Assembly (NCBI RefSeq): GCF_000718305.1
Contig: NZ_JOFQ01000005.1
Location: 1 to 64,000, forward strand
From: Streptomyces niger
GTDB taxonomy: Bacteria > Actinomycetota > Actinomycetes > Streptomycetales > Streptomycetaceae
Direction of reading: 5' to 3'
DNA: 64,000 nt
Part shown: positions 17,056-24,310 of the stretch, piece after piece
Position numbering within the stretch: the stretch's first letter is position 1
How the letters are laid out: the number at the start of each line of letters is the position of its first letter
Translations under genes and position numbers: made by a program
Notes under the pieces: generated by a model
Told to the model about the DNA's origin: nothing
Databases searched by the model: none
What the model saw: the letters and a program-made list of their open reading frames with translations, nothing else

Positions 17056-17411
17056 CGAAGATCCTCACCGGTGGTGTCGGCAAGGCCCAGGTCGCCGAGA
17101 CCGTGCAGAAGCTGGCCCTGGACGGCGTGGACGTCGTCGTCTCCAGCGACATGGACGCGGCGATGAAGCTGCGCGCGGGGCAGGCCGATTACTACCTCGG
17201 CACCTGCCACACCGGCGCCGGCGCCTCGCTCGGTGTCCTGCTGGGCCTGCTGGGCAGCGGCGCCTGCCACACCTTCGGCCGCTCCGTCCCCACGGAGGAC
17301 GAGGTGACGGCGCTCATCGGCGACGGGAAGAAGGTCTTCGGCTTCGGCATGGACCAGATCGACGCCGCCGCTCCCGTCATCGCCCGCGCCATCGCGGCAC
17401 ACGGCGCCTGA
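17052..17411 (+). CDS. yhfU: YhfU-type DUF2620 glycine-rich protein
   Basis: A 119-residue soluble protein of the DUF2620 family, homologous to E. coli YhfU. The family signature DMDAAMKLRAGQADYYLGTC is followed by HTGAGASLGVLLGLLGSGAC. The size and fold resemble PTS EIIB-like or small sensor proteins, but no catalytic residue is established. It is coupled to yhfY by a 4-base overlap and lies 27 bases before the transporter gene yhfT, so a role with the transporter is plausible. Confidence 0.82.
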   Translation: MTKILTGGVGKAQVAETVQKLALDGVDVVVSSDMDAAMKLRAGQADYYLGTCHTGAGASLGVLLGLLGSGACHTFGRSVPTEDEVTALIGDGKKVFGFGMDQIDAAAPVIARAIAAHGA

Positions 17412-17438
17412 ACCGCATCCGGCATTGAGGAGTGAGCC

Positions 17439-18809
17439 GTGAGTGGGAACCTCGTCGCCGCAGCCGCCGGCAGCACCGATCTCAGTCTGTCGCTGCCGCA
17501 GCAGCTGACCGTCATCGCCCTCTGCGCCCTGACGGCCTTCATCTCGCACCTGGCCCTGGCCGTCTTCAATGACGGCGTACGCCCCTTCATGCTGGATTTC
17601 ATCCAGGGGCGCACCACCCGCAGCGCCACCACGGCCGTGTCGTTCGGACTCTCCGCGGGCTTCATCTTCGGGCTGGGCGCGCCGATGGCACTGTCCACCG
17701 GGGTGCTGAACCCGTGGCTGGTCTTCCTGCCCACCGACATCCTCGGCATCCTCTCCCCGAAGAAGTGGCTGGCGCCGATCCTCGGTGCGGCCTGGGGCGC
17801 GGTCATCGTCTTCGGACTGAACGGCGCCAACAGCTTCGCACACGACCTCCCGGTCGACTTCCTCACCGCGATGCAGCAGATGTCGACGCCGATCCTCTTC
17901 CTTTTCACGCTCTTTCCGGTGCTGGCCATCACGAAGCAGTTCGGCAAGGTACGCGGCGCCATCGCGGGCGCCGTCGAACTGGTGCTGGTCGTCGCCACGA
18001 TGAAACTGTGGCCGAACGTCTTCGCCGGTGCCATCGCGATGGCGGTGGGCGTGCTGATGCTGATCGCGTTCGCCGTCTCCAAGGACCTGCGACAGCGCAA
18101 GCTGGAGCGGGCCGAGCGGATCGCGAACGGCGACGGTGCGGCGGAGGCGACGCCGGATGACGACGATCCGATGGCGTCGCTGTTCAGCGCGAGCGCGACC
18201 CGGCTCCGCAAGCACCTGCCGCTGTTCATGCTGCTGGGCGCCGGGGTCTGCCTGCTCGCGCAGATGCATGTCTTCGGCGGCGGCGAGGCGACCAGCTTCC
18301 TGATCGCCAAGGGCGACTACAGCGGCGCTGCCCAGGTGGACTTCTACCGCGTCTTCGGCTTCATCCCGCTGATCGCCACCACGGCGCTGGCCTCAGGTGC
18401 GTACGGCATCGCCGGCTTCACCCTGGTGTACCCGATCGGTTATCTCCTGCCGAACCCCTGGCTGGCGCTGATATGTGGCGCCGCGGTGTTCGCCGTCGAG
18501 GTGTCGGCGCTCTCCTGGATCGGTCGGGTGCTGGGCGGGTTGCCGTCGGTCCGGGACTCCTCGGAGCATCTGCGCGGCGCGATCAGCGACTCACTGCAGC
18601 TGGCCATCCTCTTCGGCTCACTGATGGCGGCCAACGCCATGGGCGGTGGCCTCGGCATTCTCGTCGTCGGCGGGCTGTACCTGGTGAACGAGGCGATGGG
18701 CCGGGTCGTGGTCCGCATGGCCGCGGCACCCGCCGCCGTGATCGTCGGCGGCATCCTCCTCAATGTCCTGTACTGGCTGGACCTGTTCACTCCCGTCAAG
18801 GGCGGCTGA
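17439..18809 (+). CDS. yhfT: YhfT-type membrane transporter
   Basis: A 456-residue integral membrane protein with about 12 predicted helices, homologous to E. coli YhfT. Helices run from QLTVIALCALTAFISHLALA to AAPAAVIVGGILLNVLYWLD. A central hydrophilic loop (about residues 210-250, KDLRQRKLERAERIANGDG...) splits two six-helix halves. It is the only transporter in the operon and presumably imports the operon's substrate. The GTG start at 17439 has a GAGGAGTGAG ribosome-binding site. Confidence 0.85.
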   Translation: MSGNLVAAAAGSTDLSLSLPQQLTVIALCALTAFISHLALAVFNDGVRPFMLDFIQGRTTRSATTAVSFGLSAGFIFGLGAPMALSTGVLNPWLVFLPTDILGILSPKKWLAPILGAAWGAVIVFGLNGANSFAHDLPVDFLTAMQQMSTPILFLFTLFPVLAITKQFGKVRGAIAGAVELVLVVATMKLWPNVFAGAIAMAVGVLMLIAFAVSKDLRQRKLERAERIANGDGAAEATPDDDDPMASLFSASATRLRKHLPLFMLLGAGVCLLAQMHVFGGGEATSFLIAKGDYSGAAQVDFYRVFGFIPLIATTALASGAYGIAGFTLVYPIGYLLPNPWLALICGAAVFAVEVSALSWIGRVLGGLPSVRDSSEHLRGAISDSLQLAILFGSLMAANAMGGGLGILVVGGLYLVNEAMGRVVVRMAAAPAAVIVGGILLNVLYWLDLFTPVKGG

Positions 18810-18858
18810 CGCGTTCCGAGACCCGAGGCCGAGGGCCGCCCCGGCGGAGCCGGCATTC

Positions 18859-18889
18859 CGGCACCGGCACCGGCACCGGCACCGGCACT
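18859..18889 (+). repeat. Short GGCACC hexamer repeat between yhfT and php
   Basis: Five tandem copies of a six-base unit (GCACCG phase) lie in the 163-base gap between yhfT and php. This is one of several simple repeats that punctuate this operon. Confidence 0.7.
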
Positions 18890-18972
18890 CCGACGATCCT
18901 GCACTCCACCGCCTCGGCACTCTGGCACTACGCCACTTCGGCGCTTCGGCAGGAAGGAAGCAAGGCAGCACC

Positions 18973-19914
18973 ATGTACGACATCCGGACCGTCACCGGTC
19001 CCCTCTCCCCCGCCGCCGTACGGGGCCCCGCGCTCGCACACGAGCACCTGGCGCTCGACCTGCGCCGGGACGCCGACCGGGCAGCGGTGCTCGGCGCCGC
19101 GCACGCCGACGCGGTCACGCGCGAACTCGCCGTGCTGCGCGAGGAATACGGGCTCGCGCTGGTCGTCGAGCTGACCTGCCGGGGCATGGGTCGCGACGTG
19201 GCGGCGCTGGCCCGGATCGCCAAGGACTCCGGCGTGCCGGTCGTCGCGGCCACCGGCTGGTACTACGAGCCCTTCCACCCCTCTGAGGTCGACGGCGCCG
19301 ATGTTGAGGAACTGACCGGCACGCTGGTACGCGAGATCACCGAAGGGATCGGGCCGGAGCGGGTCCTCCCCGGCGTCATCGGAGAGGTCGGCAGCCACGG
19401 CGACCGGCCGAGCGTGCCGGAGGTCCGTACCCTCACGGCGGCCGCGCGGGCCGCGGTGGCCACCGGCCTGTCCGTCGCCACACATGCGCAGCTCGGCCGG
19501 GGAGGCCCTGCCCAGCTGGCCCTGCTCACCGCCGAGGGCCTGCCGGCGCACCGAATCTGCGTCGGCCACCAGGACCTGCTGGACGACCCCGCCGTACATC
19601 GGGAGCTGGCGGAGCGGGGCGCGTATGTCGCGTTCGACACGGTGGGCAAGGAGAGTTACCAGAGCGATACGACCCGGCTGCGGCTGCTGCTCGCACTGCT
19701 GGAAGCCGGACACGCGGACCGGGCGCTGCTCAGCTGCGACGTGTCCCGCCACGGTTACCTGCGGGGCGAGGGGGGCCAGGGCTACGGCCACTTGTTCCGT
19801 TCCTTCCTGCCTCGGCTCAGGGCGGCAGGCGTGGACGACGACACGGTCGACCTGTTGACCCGGCGGAACCCGCTGCGCTTCCTGACCGGCGCGCGCACCG
19901 AGGAGGTGACCTGA
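18973..19914 (+). CDS. php: Phosphotriesterase homology protein (PHP/YhfV)
   Basis: A 313-residue TIM-barrel metal hydrolase of the phosphotriesterase family, homologous to E. coli Php (YhfV). All binuclear metal ligands are visible: His23 and His25 in LAHEHLAL, the bridging Glu138 in VIGEVG (Glu rather than carboxylated Lys, as in PHP), His171 in VATHAQLG, His199 in CVGHQDL and Asp256 in LLSCDVS. The natural substrate of PHP is not known; related enzymes hydrolyse phosphoesters or lactones. The ATG at 18973 starts MYDIRTVTGPL. The next gene begins 1 base after the stop codon. Confidence 0.88.
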   Translation: MYDIRTVTGPLSPAAVRGPALAHEHLALDLRRDADRAAVLGAAHADAVTRELAVLREEYGLALVVELTCRGMGRDVAALARIAKDSGVPVVAATGWYYEPFHPSEVDGADVEELTGTLVREITEGIGPERVLPGVIGEVGSHGDRPSVPEVRTLTAAARAAVATGLSVATHAQLGRGGPAQLALLTAEGLPAHRICVGHQDLLDDPAVHRELAERGAYVAFDTVGKESYQSDTTRLRLLLALLEAGHADRALLSCDVSRHGYLRGEGGQGYGHLFRSFLPRLRAAGVDDDTVDLLTRRNPLRFLTGARTEEVT

Positions 19915-19915
19915 G

Positions 19916-21037
19916 ATGGCCGTGGCGGAAGGCGGGTTGCCGGAGACCTTCCCGTTGCCGACCGTGCCACTGGAGGGCGCCGTCGCCCGCCAGTACCGGC
20001 TGATGGAGTGCGTCACGCGGCACTTCGAAGGCGAGCGACTCTTCGAGGCGGACGCCGGCGTGGTCCCCGGGCTGGGCCGGCCGCGTACGACCGCCGGGGT
20101 GGAGGCCGTGCTCGCCGACTTCTTCGGCGCCGAGGCCGCCGCCCTCGTACAGGGCGCAGGCACCGGGGCCATCCGCGCCGCGCTCTCCGCGGTGCTCGGC
20201 GCGGGCGATCCGCTGCTCATCCACGATGCGCCGGTCTACCGCACCACCGCCGTCACGCTGCGCGGCTTGGGCGTGGTGGTGACCGAGGTGGACTTCAACG
20301 ACCGCGGGGCGCTCACGGAGGCGCTGGCGAGCGGGCGGTTCGCCTGGGCGTACGTGCAGCACACCCGGCAGCGGCTGACCGACTCCTACGACCCGGGCGA
20401 GGTGTTGGCGGCCTGCCGTGCGGCGGGGGTCCGTACGGTCGTCGACGACAACTACGCGGTCATGCGGGTGCCGCGGAGCGGGGTCGAGCTGGGCGCCGAC
20501 GCCTCCTGCTTCTCGCTCTTCAAGCTGCACGGCCCGGAGGGCGTCGGGGTGGTGGTGGGCGCCGCCGACCTGGTGGCGCGGGTGCACGCCGACAATTACT
20601 CCGGGGGCGGGCAGGTGCAGGGGCACCAGGCGCTCGACGCGCTGCGCGCCCTCACCCACGTGCCGGTCATGTGGTCGTTGCAGTCCGCGGTGGGTGCGGA
20701 GGTGGCGGAGCGGTTGGCGGCCGGTGAGGTTCCCGGCGTCGCCGAGGTCCGGATCGCCAACGCGCAGGACCGTTGTCTGCTGGTGCGACTGGACCGGCCG
20801 GTGGCGCGCGAGCTGCCTGCCGTGGCGGCGCGGTCCGGAGCGGCGCCGTACCCGGTCGGGTCCAACTCCCGTTACGAGATCGCCCCGTTGTTCTACCGCA
20901 TGTCGAGCTCGTCCCTGGAGGCCGCGCCCGGGCTCACGGAGTGGACCGTGCGGATCAATCCCATGCGCGCCGGCGCGGACCTCGTGCTGGACATCCTCCG
21001 CCGATCACTGCACGACCTTCGTGAGACAGGGGTCTGA
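19916..21037 (+). CDS. yhfS: YhfS-type PLP-dependent enzyme
   Basis: A 373-residue fold-type I PLP enzyme, homologous to E. coli YhfS and distantly related to Cys/Met-metabolism and selenocysteine-type enzymes. The PLP lysine is Lys203 in CFSLFKLHGPEGVGVV, and the cofactor aspartate lies in VVDDNYAVMRV. The segment VQGAGTGAIRAAL binds the PLP phosphate. It is probably a lyase, aminotransferase or transferase acting on an amino-group substrate. The ATG has a GAGGAGGTGA ribosome-binding site inside the end of php. Confidence 0.87.
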   Translation: MAVAEGGLPETFPLPTVPLEGAVARQYRLMECVTRHFEGERLFEADAGVVPGLGRPRTTAGVEAVLADFFGAEAAALVQGAGTGAIRAALSAVLGAGDPLLIHDAPVYRTTAVTLRGLGVVVTEVDFNDRGALTEALASGRFAWAYVQHTRQRLTDSYDPGEVLAACRAAGVRTVVDDNYAVMRVPRSGVELGADASCFSLFKLHGPEGVGVVVGAADLVARVHADNYSGGGQVQGHQALDALRALTHVPVMWSLQSAVGAEVAERLAAGEVPGVAEVRIANAQDRCLLVRLDRPVARELPAVAARSGAAPYPVGSNSRYEIAPLFYRMSSSSLEAAPGLTEWTVRINPMRAGADLVLDILRRSLHDLRETGV

Positions 21038-21039
21038 CC

Positions 21040-22368
21040 GTGTTCCTCGACACCGTCCTGCACCGCAACCCCGAACTGGTCGCCTTCGCGACCGAGTTGC
21101 ATGACTCCGGGGCCATCCCGCCGGACACGTATGTCATGGACCTCGACGCCGTCGAGTCCAATGCCGCACTGCTGGCGCGGGAAGCGGACCGGCTCGGCCT
21201 GTCGCTGTGGTTCGTGGTCAAGCAGATCGGCCGCAACCCGGAGCTGATCGAGGCCATCGCGCGGCACATCCCCCGGTTCGCGGCCATCGATCCGCCCGAG
21301 GCACGCCTCCTGCACGCGACAGGGGCGCAGGCCGGCAACCTCGGCCACCTCGTGCAGATCCCGGCGCGCGCGCTGCCGGAAATGCTCGCCTGGCGCCCGG
21401 AGACCGTCACAGTCTACGACCTGGAGAACGCCCGGGCCGTCTCGGACGCCGCCACCCGACTCGGCTTCGTCCAGGACGTACTGATCCGCCTGGAGGGTGC
21501 GCCCGGAGCCGTCTATGCGGGGCAGGAGGGCGGGGTACGGCTCGACGACGGGGTACGGCTCGATGCGGACGTACGGTCCGACGCGGACGTACGGCTCGAC
21601 GCGGGCGTACAACGCGGTACGGGCGTACGACGCGGTACGGGCGTGCTGCTTGACGGTGACGGGACTGAACGGCCTGGGGGCACGGGCGGCTCGGGCAGGG
21701 CGGCGGCGTCCAGCGGCCTCGACGGGCTGGACGCGTTTCTCGACGAGGCCGAGCGGTTGCCGGGGATCCGGGTGGCCGGGGTGACGGCGTTCCCGTGCGT
21801 GCTGTGTGATCCGGAGACCGGGGAGCCTCGGCCGATGCCCAACTTCGCGCTGGCCCGCAGGGCCATCGATCGACTCGCCGCCCGCGGTCACACGGACCTC
21901 AAGCTCAGCGCGCCCAGCGCCACGTCGATGGCTACCCTGCCGCTGCTGGCCCGGCTGGGCGCCACGCACGGCGAGCCCGGCCACGCCCTGACCGGCACGA
22001 CCCCGTTGCATGCGGTGGATCACGAGCAGCCGGAGCGCCCCGCGTACGTGTACGTCAGCGAGGTGGCCCATACCCTCGCCGACGGCCGGCCGGCGCTCTA
22101 CGGGGGCGGCTTCTACGCCCGGGGCGGCGCCCAGGAGGCCCTGATCCCGCGTACCGGGGCGCGGTTGCGGGTCGAGGACGCACCCGCGGCGAACATCGAC
22201 TACTACCGACTGCTCGCCCCCGGTGACGCGCGGGTGGGGGACACCGCCGTGCTGGCGTTCCGTACGCAGATCTTCGTCACCCGCAGCACCGTCGCGGTCG
22301 TCTCCGGACTGTCCTCGGGCAGGCCGAAGCTCAGTGGTCGCTACGACCCCCTCGGGAGGCCTTATTGA
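21040..22368 (+). CDS. yhfX: YhfX-type alanine-racemase-fold PLP enzyme with repeat insertion
   Basis: A 442-residue fold-type III PLP protein, homologous to E. coli YhfX (387 residues, from memory). The PLP lysine is Lys61 in LWFVVKQIGRNPELI. Other family blocks are DLKLSAPSATSMATLPLLAR, HGEPGHALTGTTP and ALYGGGFYARGGAQEAL. Residues 166-207 are an in-frame insertion made of seven 6-residue repeats and account for much of the extra length. The GTG at 21040 lies 2 bases after yhfS. It is predicted to act as an amino-acid racemase or a related enzyme. Confidence 0.86.
   Translation: MFLDTVLHRNPELVAFATELHDSGAIPPDTYVMDLDAVESNAALLAREADRLGLSLWFVVKQIGRNPELIEAIARHIPRFAAIDPPEARLLHATGAQAGNLGHLVQIPARALPEMLAWRPETVTVYDLENARAVSDAATRLGFVQDVLIRLEGAPGAVYAGQEGGVRLDDGVRLDADVRSDADVRLDAGVQRGTGVRRGTGVLLDGDGTERPGGTGGSGRAAASSGLDGLDAFLDEAERLPGIRVAGVTAFPCVLCDPETGEPRPMPNFALARRAIDRLAARGHTDLKLSAPSATSMATLPLLARLGATHGEPGHALTGTTPLHAVDHEQPERPAYVYVSEVAHTLADGRPALYGGGFYARGGAQEALIPRTGARLRVEDAPAANIDYYRLLAPGDARVGDTAVLAFRTQIFVTRSTVAVVSGLSSGRPKLSGRYDPLGRPY
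21535..21660 (+). repeat. 18-bp tandem repeat inside yhfX (7 units)
   Basis: Seven consecutive 18-base units encode a degenerate six-residue repeat: VRLDDG, VRLDAD, VRSDAD, VRLDAG, VQRGTG, VRRGTG, VLLDGD. The reading frame is kept. Most units begin with GTACG, so the array looks like a recent minisatellite expansion. Confidence 0.9.
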
Positions 22369-22449
22369 TCGGAGGCCTCATAGATCGGCCAACGTCGCGG
22401 CCATCCCACACCGACTTCGGCACCGGCGCCGACACCGACAGGCGTCGGA

Positions 22450-22545
22450 AGGCACCGGTACCAACAGGCACCGGTACCAACAGGCACCGGTACCAACAGG
22501 CACCGGTACCGACAGGCACCGGTACCGACAGGCACCGGTACCGAC
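22450..22545 (+). repeat. 16-bp tandem repeat between yhfX and yhfW (6 units)
   Basis: Six near-perfect head-to-tail copies of AGGCACCGGTACCAAC (the last three with GAC at the end) lie in the 343-base gap before yhfW. Each unit holds the palindrome GGTACC. The rest of the gap contains no gene that I can support. Confidence 0.92.
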
Positions 22546-22711
22546 GGGCGCCGGCAGGCCCAGCTGCATCGGCACCCGCGTCCGACCCGTACCGCCCCTC
22601 GGACAGGGCCGCCCCTACGCGCACGAACCGCACGCACCCACTCCCCTCCGCACCTCTGCACCTGCCACCTGCCCGTACACGCCTCATTCCTCTCGGACGC
22701 CAGGAACCGCC

Positions 22712-24076
22712 ATGAGCAAGATCGTCATTCTCGTCGTCGACGGCTTCGGCATCGGCGCGATGCCGGACGCCGGAGCGCTGCGCCCCGGCGACGCCGAAGC
22801 CGACACCCTCGGCCACCTTCTCGACCACCACCGTGCGACGACCGGACGCCCCTTGGAGCTGCCCTCGTTCGGCGCCCTCGGCCTGGGCGCCGTCCATCCG
22901 CACCCGGACCTCGCGCCGCGCCCCTCGCTGCCGGTAGCGGCCGGTCGGGCGGCGCTGGGCTACCCGGGCGCGGACACGTACGCCGGGCATCAGACGATGA
23001 TGGGCGCCGACTTCAACCGGGTGACGGTGGCGCGGCTCGCCAAGCACCTGCAGGAGGTCGTCGCGGCCCTGCGGGCGGCGGGGCACCGTACGGAACTGCT
23101 CGACGGCAAGCCGCTGGTGGTGGTCGACGGGCGGATCCTGGTGCACGACAACCTGGAGGCCGATCCCGGCATCAACTGGAACGCCTCGGCGCGGCTGGCG
23201 GACGCGCCGTTCGCACAGGTGCTGGGCGTGGCACGCGTGGTGAGGACGGTCGCGCCGGTGGCCCGGGTGATCGCGGTGGGCGGCCACGCGGACGGGCCGC
23301 TGGCCGGGTTCGTGCGGCACGGGGAGGCCGGCACGGTCGGGTTGGACACTCCGGCCAGCGGCTTCTACCGCAACGGTGGGCTGGAGGTGCAGCACCTGGG
23401 TGCGCCGCTGGACCACACCCGCCAGCTGCCGGACGCCGCGGCCCGCGCGGGTGTCCCCGTGACACTCGTCGGCAAGGCGGCCGACATCCTCGCCTGCGAG
23501 GCGGCGGTACGGCGGCCGGCGGTGGACACCGAAGAGGTGCTGCGGCACACGGTGGACACGGTCCGCGCGGCCGGCCGAGGCGGAGCGGACGGGCGGGGCG
23601 AAGGAGCCGGCCGAGGCGGAGCGGACGGGCGGGGCGAAGGAGCCGGGCGAGGCGGAGGGGCCGGGCAGGGGTCGGTGCTGGTGGTCAGTAACGTGCAGGA
23701 GACCGACCTGGCCGGTCATGAACAGGACCCGGACCGTTACGCGGCGGTGCTGCGGCGGGTGGACGAGGGGCTTGCGGCACTGCTGCCGCTGCTCAGCGCG
23801 CCCGGGGACCGGCTGATCGTCACCGGCGACCACGGCAACGATCCCACGATCGGACACGCCTTCCACACGCGGGAGTACGTACCGGTGCTCATTCACCGTC
23901 CCGATGCCGGAGCCGCCGAGCGCCTCCCGGACGCCGCGTCGCTGGCGGACGTGGGCGCCACCGCGGCCGTCGCGCTTGGGCTGAGCCCGGCCGGGCTGGC
24001 CAACGGCGCGCCGCTTCACGTGGAGCGCCCTATACGTGGCGCAGCCGCCTTCCGTTCCGCCCACGCCGCGCACTGA
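22712..24076 (+). CDS. yhfW: YhfW-type phosphopentomutase-like metalloenzyme
   Basis: A 454-residue alkaline-phosphatase-superfamily mutase, homologous to E. coli YhfW and phosphopentomutase DeoB. Metal-binding segments are VVDGFGIG (Asp10), ADTYAGHQTMMG (Thr89 matches the phospho-threonine region of DeoB), QETDLAGHEQD, TGDHGND and the histidines of GHAFHTREYVPV. Phosphopentomutases interconvert ribose 1- and 5-phosphates; the sugar phosphate used here is unknown. Residues of about 288-318 are a Gly/Arg-rich insertion encoded by a 36-bp tandem repeat. It is the last gene of the island, ends at a strong shared terminator and starts at ATG 22712. Confidence 0.86.
   Translation: MSKIVILVVDGFGIGAMPDAGALRPGDAEADTLGHLLDHHRATTGRPLELPSFGALGLGAVHPHPDLAPRPSLPVAAGRAALGYPGADTYAGHQTMMGADFNRVTVARLAKHLQEVVAALRAAGHRTELLDGKPLVVVDGRILVHDNLEADPGINWNASARLADAPFAQVLGVARVVRTVAPVARVIAVGGHADGPLAGFVRHGEAGTVGLDTPASGFYRNGGLEVQHLGAPLDHTRQLPDAAARAGVPVTLVGKAADILACEAAVRRPAVDTEEVLRHTVDTVRAAGRGGADGRGEGAGRGGADGRGEGAGRGGGAGQGSVLVVSNVQETDLAGHEQDPDRYAAVLRRVDEGLAALLPLLSAPGDRLIVTGDHGNDPTIGHAFHTREYVPVLIHRPDAGAAERLPDAASLADVGATAAVALGLSPAGLANGAPLHVERPIRGAAAFRSAHAAH
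23573..23667 (+). repeat. 36-bp tandem repeat inside yhfW
   Basis: Two perfect 36-base copies (23573-23608 and 23609-23644) and a degenerate third encode the 12-residue unit GRGGADGRGEGA. The frame is preserved. The unit interrupts the region just before the VLVVSNVQETD metal-binding block. Confidence 0.9.
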
Positions 24077-24202
24077 CAGGGGCGCCCGCGACGCGACGCG
24101 CCGTCCGCGCCCCACGGCACTCACGACACCCGCGGCACGCGGACTGCTCCAGGTACGCCGACGGCTACGGGTGGTGCGTCCACAGCCACGGGTGGTACAG
24201 CG

Positions 24203-24236
24203 ACGGCCCCGGCCGGAGGATTCCGGGCGGGGCCGT
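24203..24236. terminator. Shared bidirectional terminator of yhfW and ffh
   Basis: A long imperfect hairpin: ACGGCCCCG and CCGGA on one side pair with TCCGG and CGGGGCCGT on the other around a GGAT loop, 14 pairs with one G-G mismatch. It lies in the 234-base gap between the convergent genes yhfW and ffh and could stop transcription from both sides. Confidence 0.75.
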
Positions 24237-24310
24237 GGGGGCGGGCGGCTACTGCCTGCGGGCGTGCGCCGGTTGCCTCAGCTGCGTCAACCGGCTCTCC
24301 TGCCGCTACC

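Noticed and set aside
22450..22545. CRISPR array
   Set aside because: Units are contiguous 16-base copies with no unique spacers, and no cas genes are near.
22331..24124. Minus-strand frame with VPVPVGTGACWYRC repeats
   Set aside because: The apparent repeat protein is only the reverse reading of the 16-bp array and of yhfW.
15204..24310. Integrated mobile element or insertion sequences bordering the yhf island
   Set aside because: No integrase, transposase, tRNA fragment or flanking direct repeat was seen. The island may still have been acquired, but the sequence does not show how.
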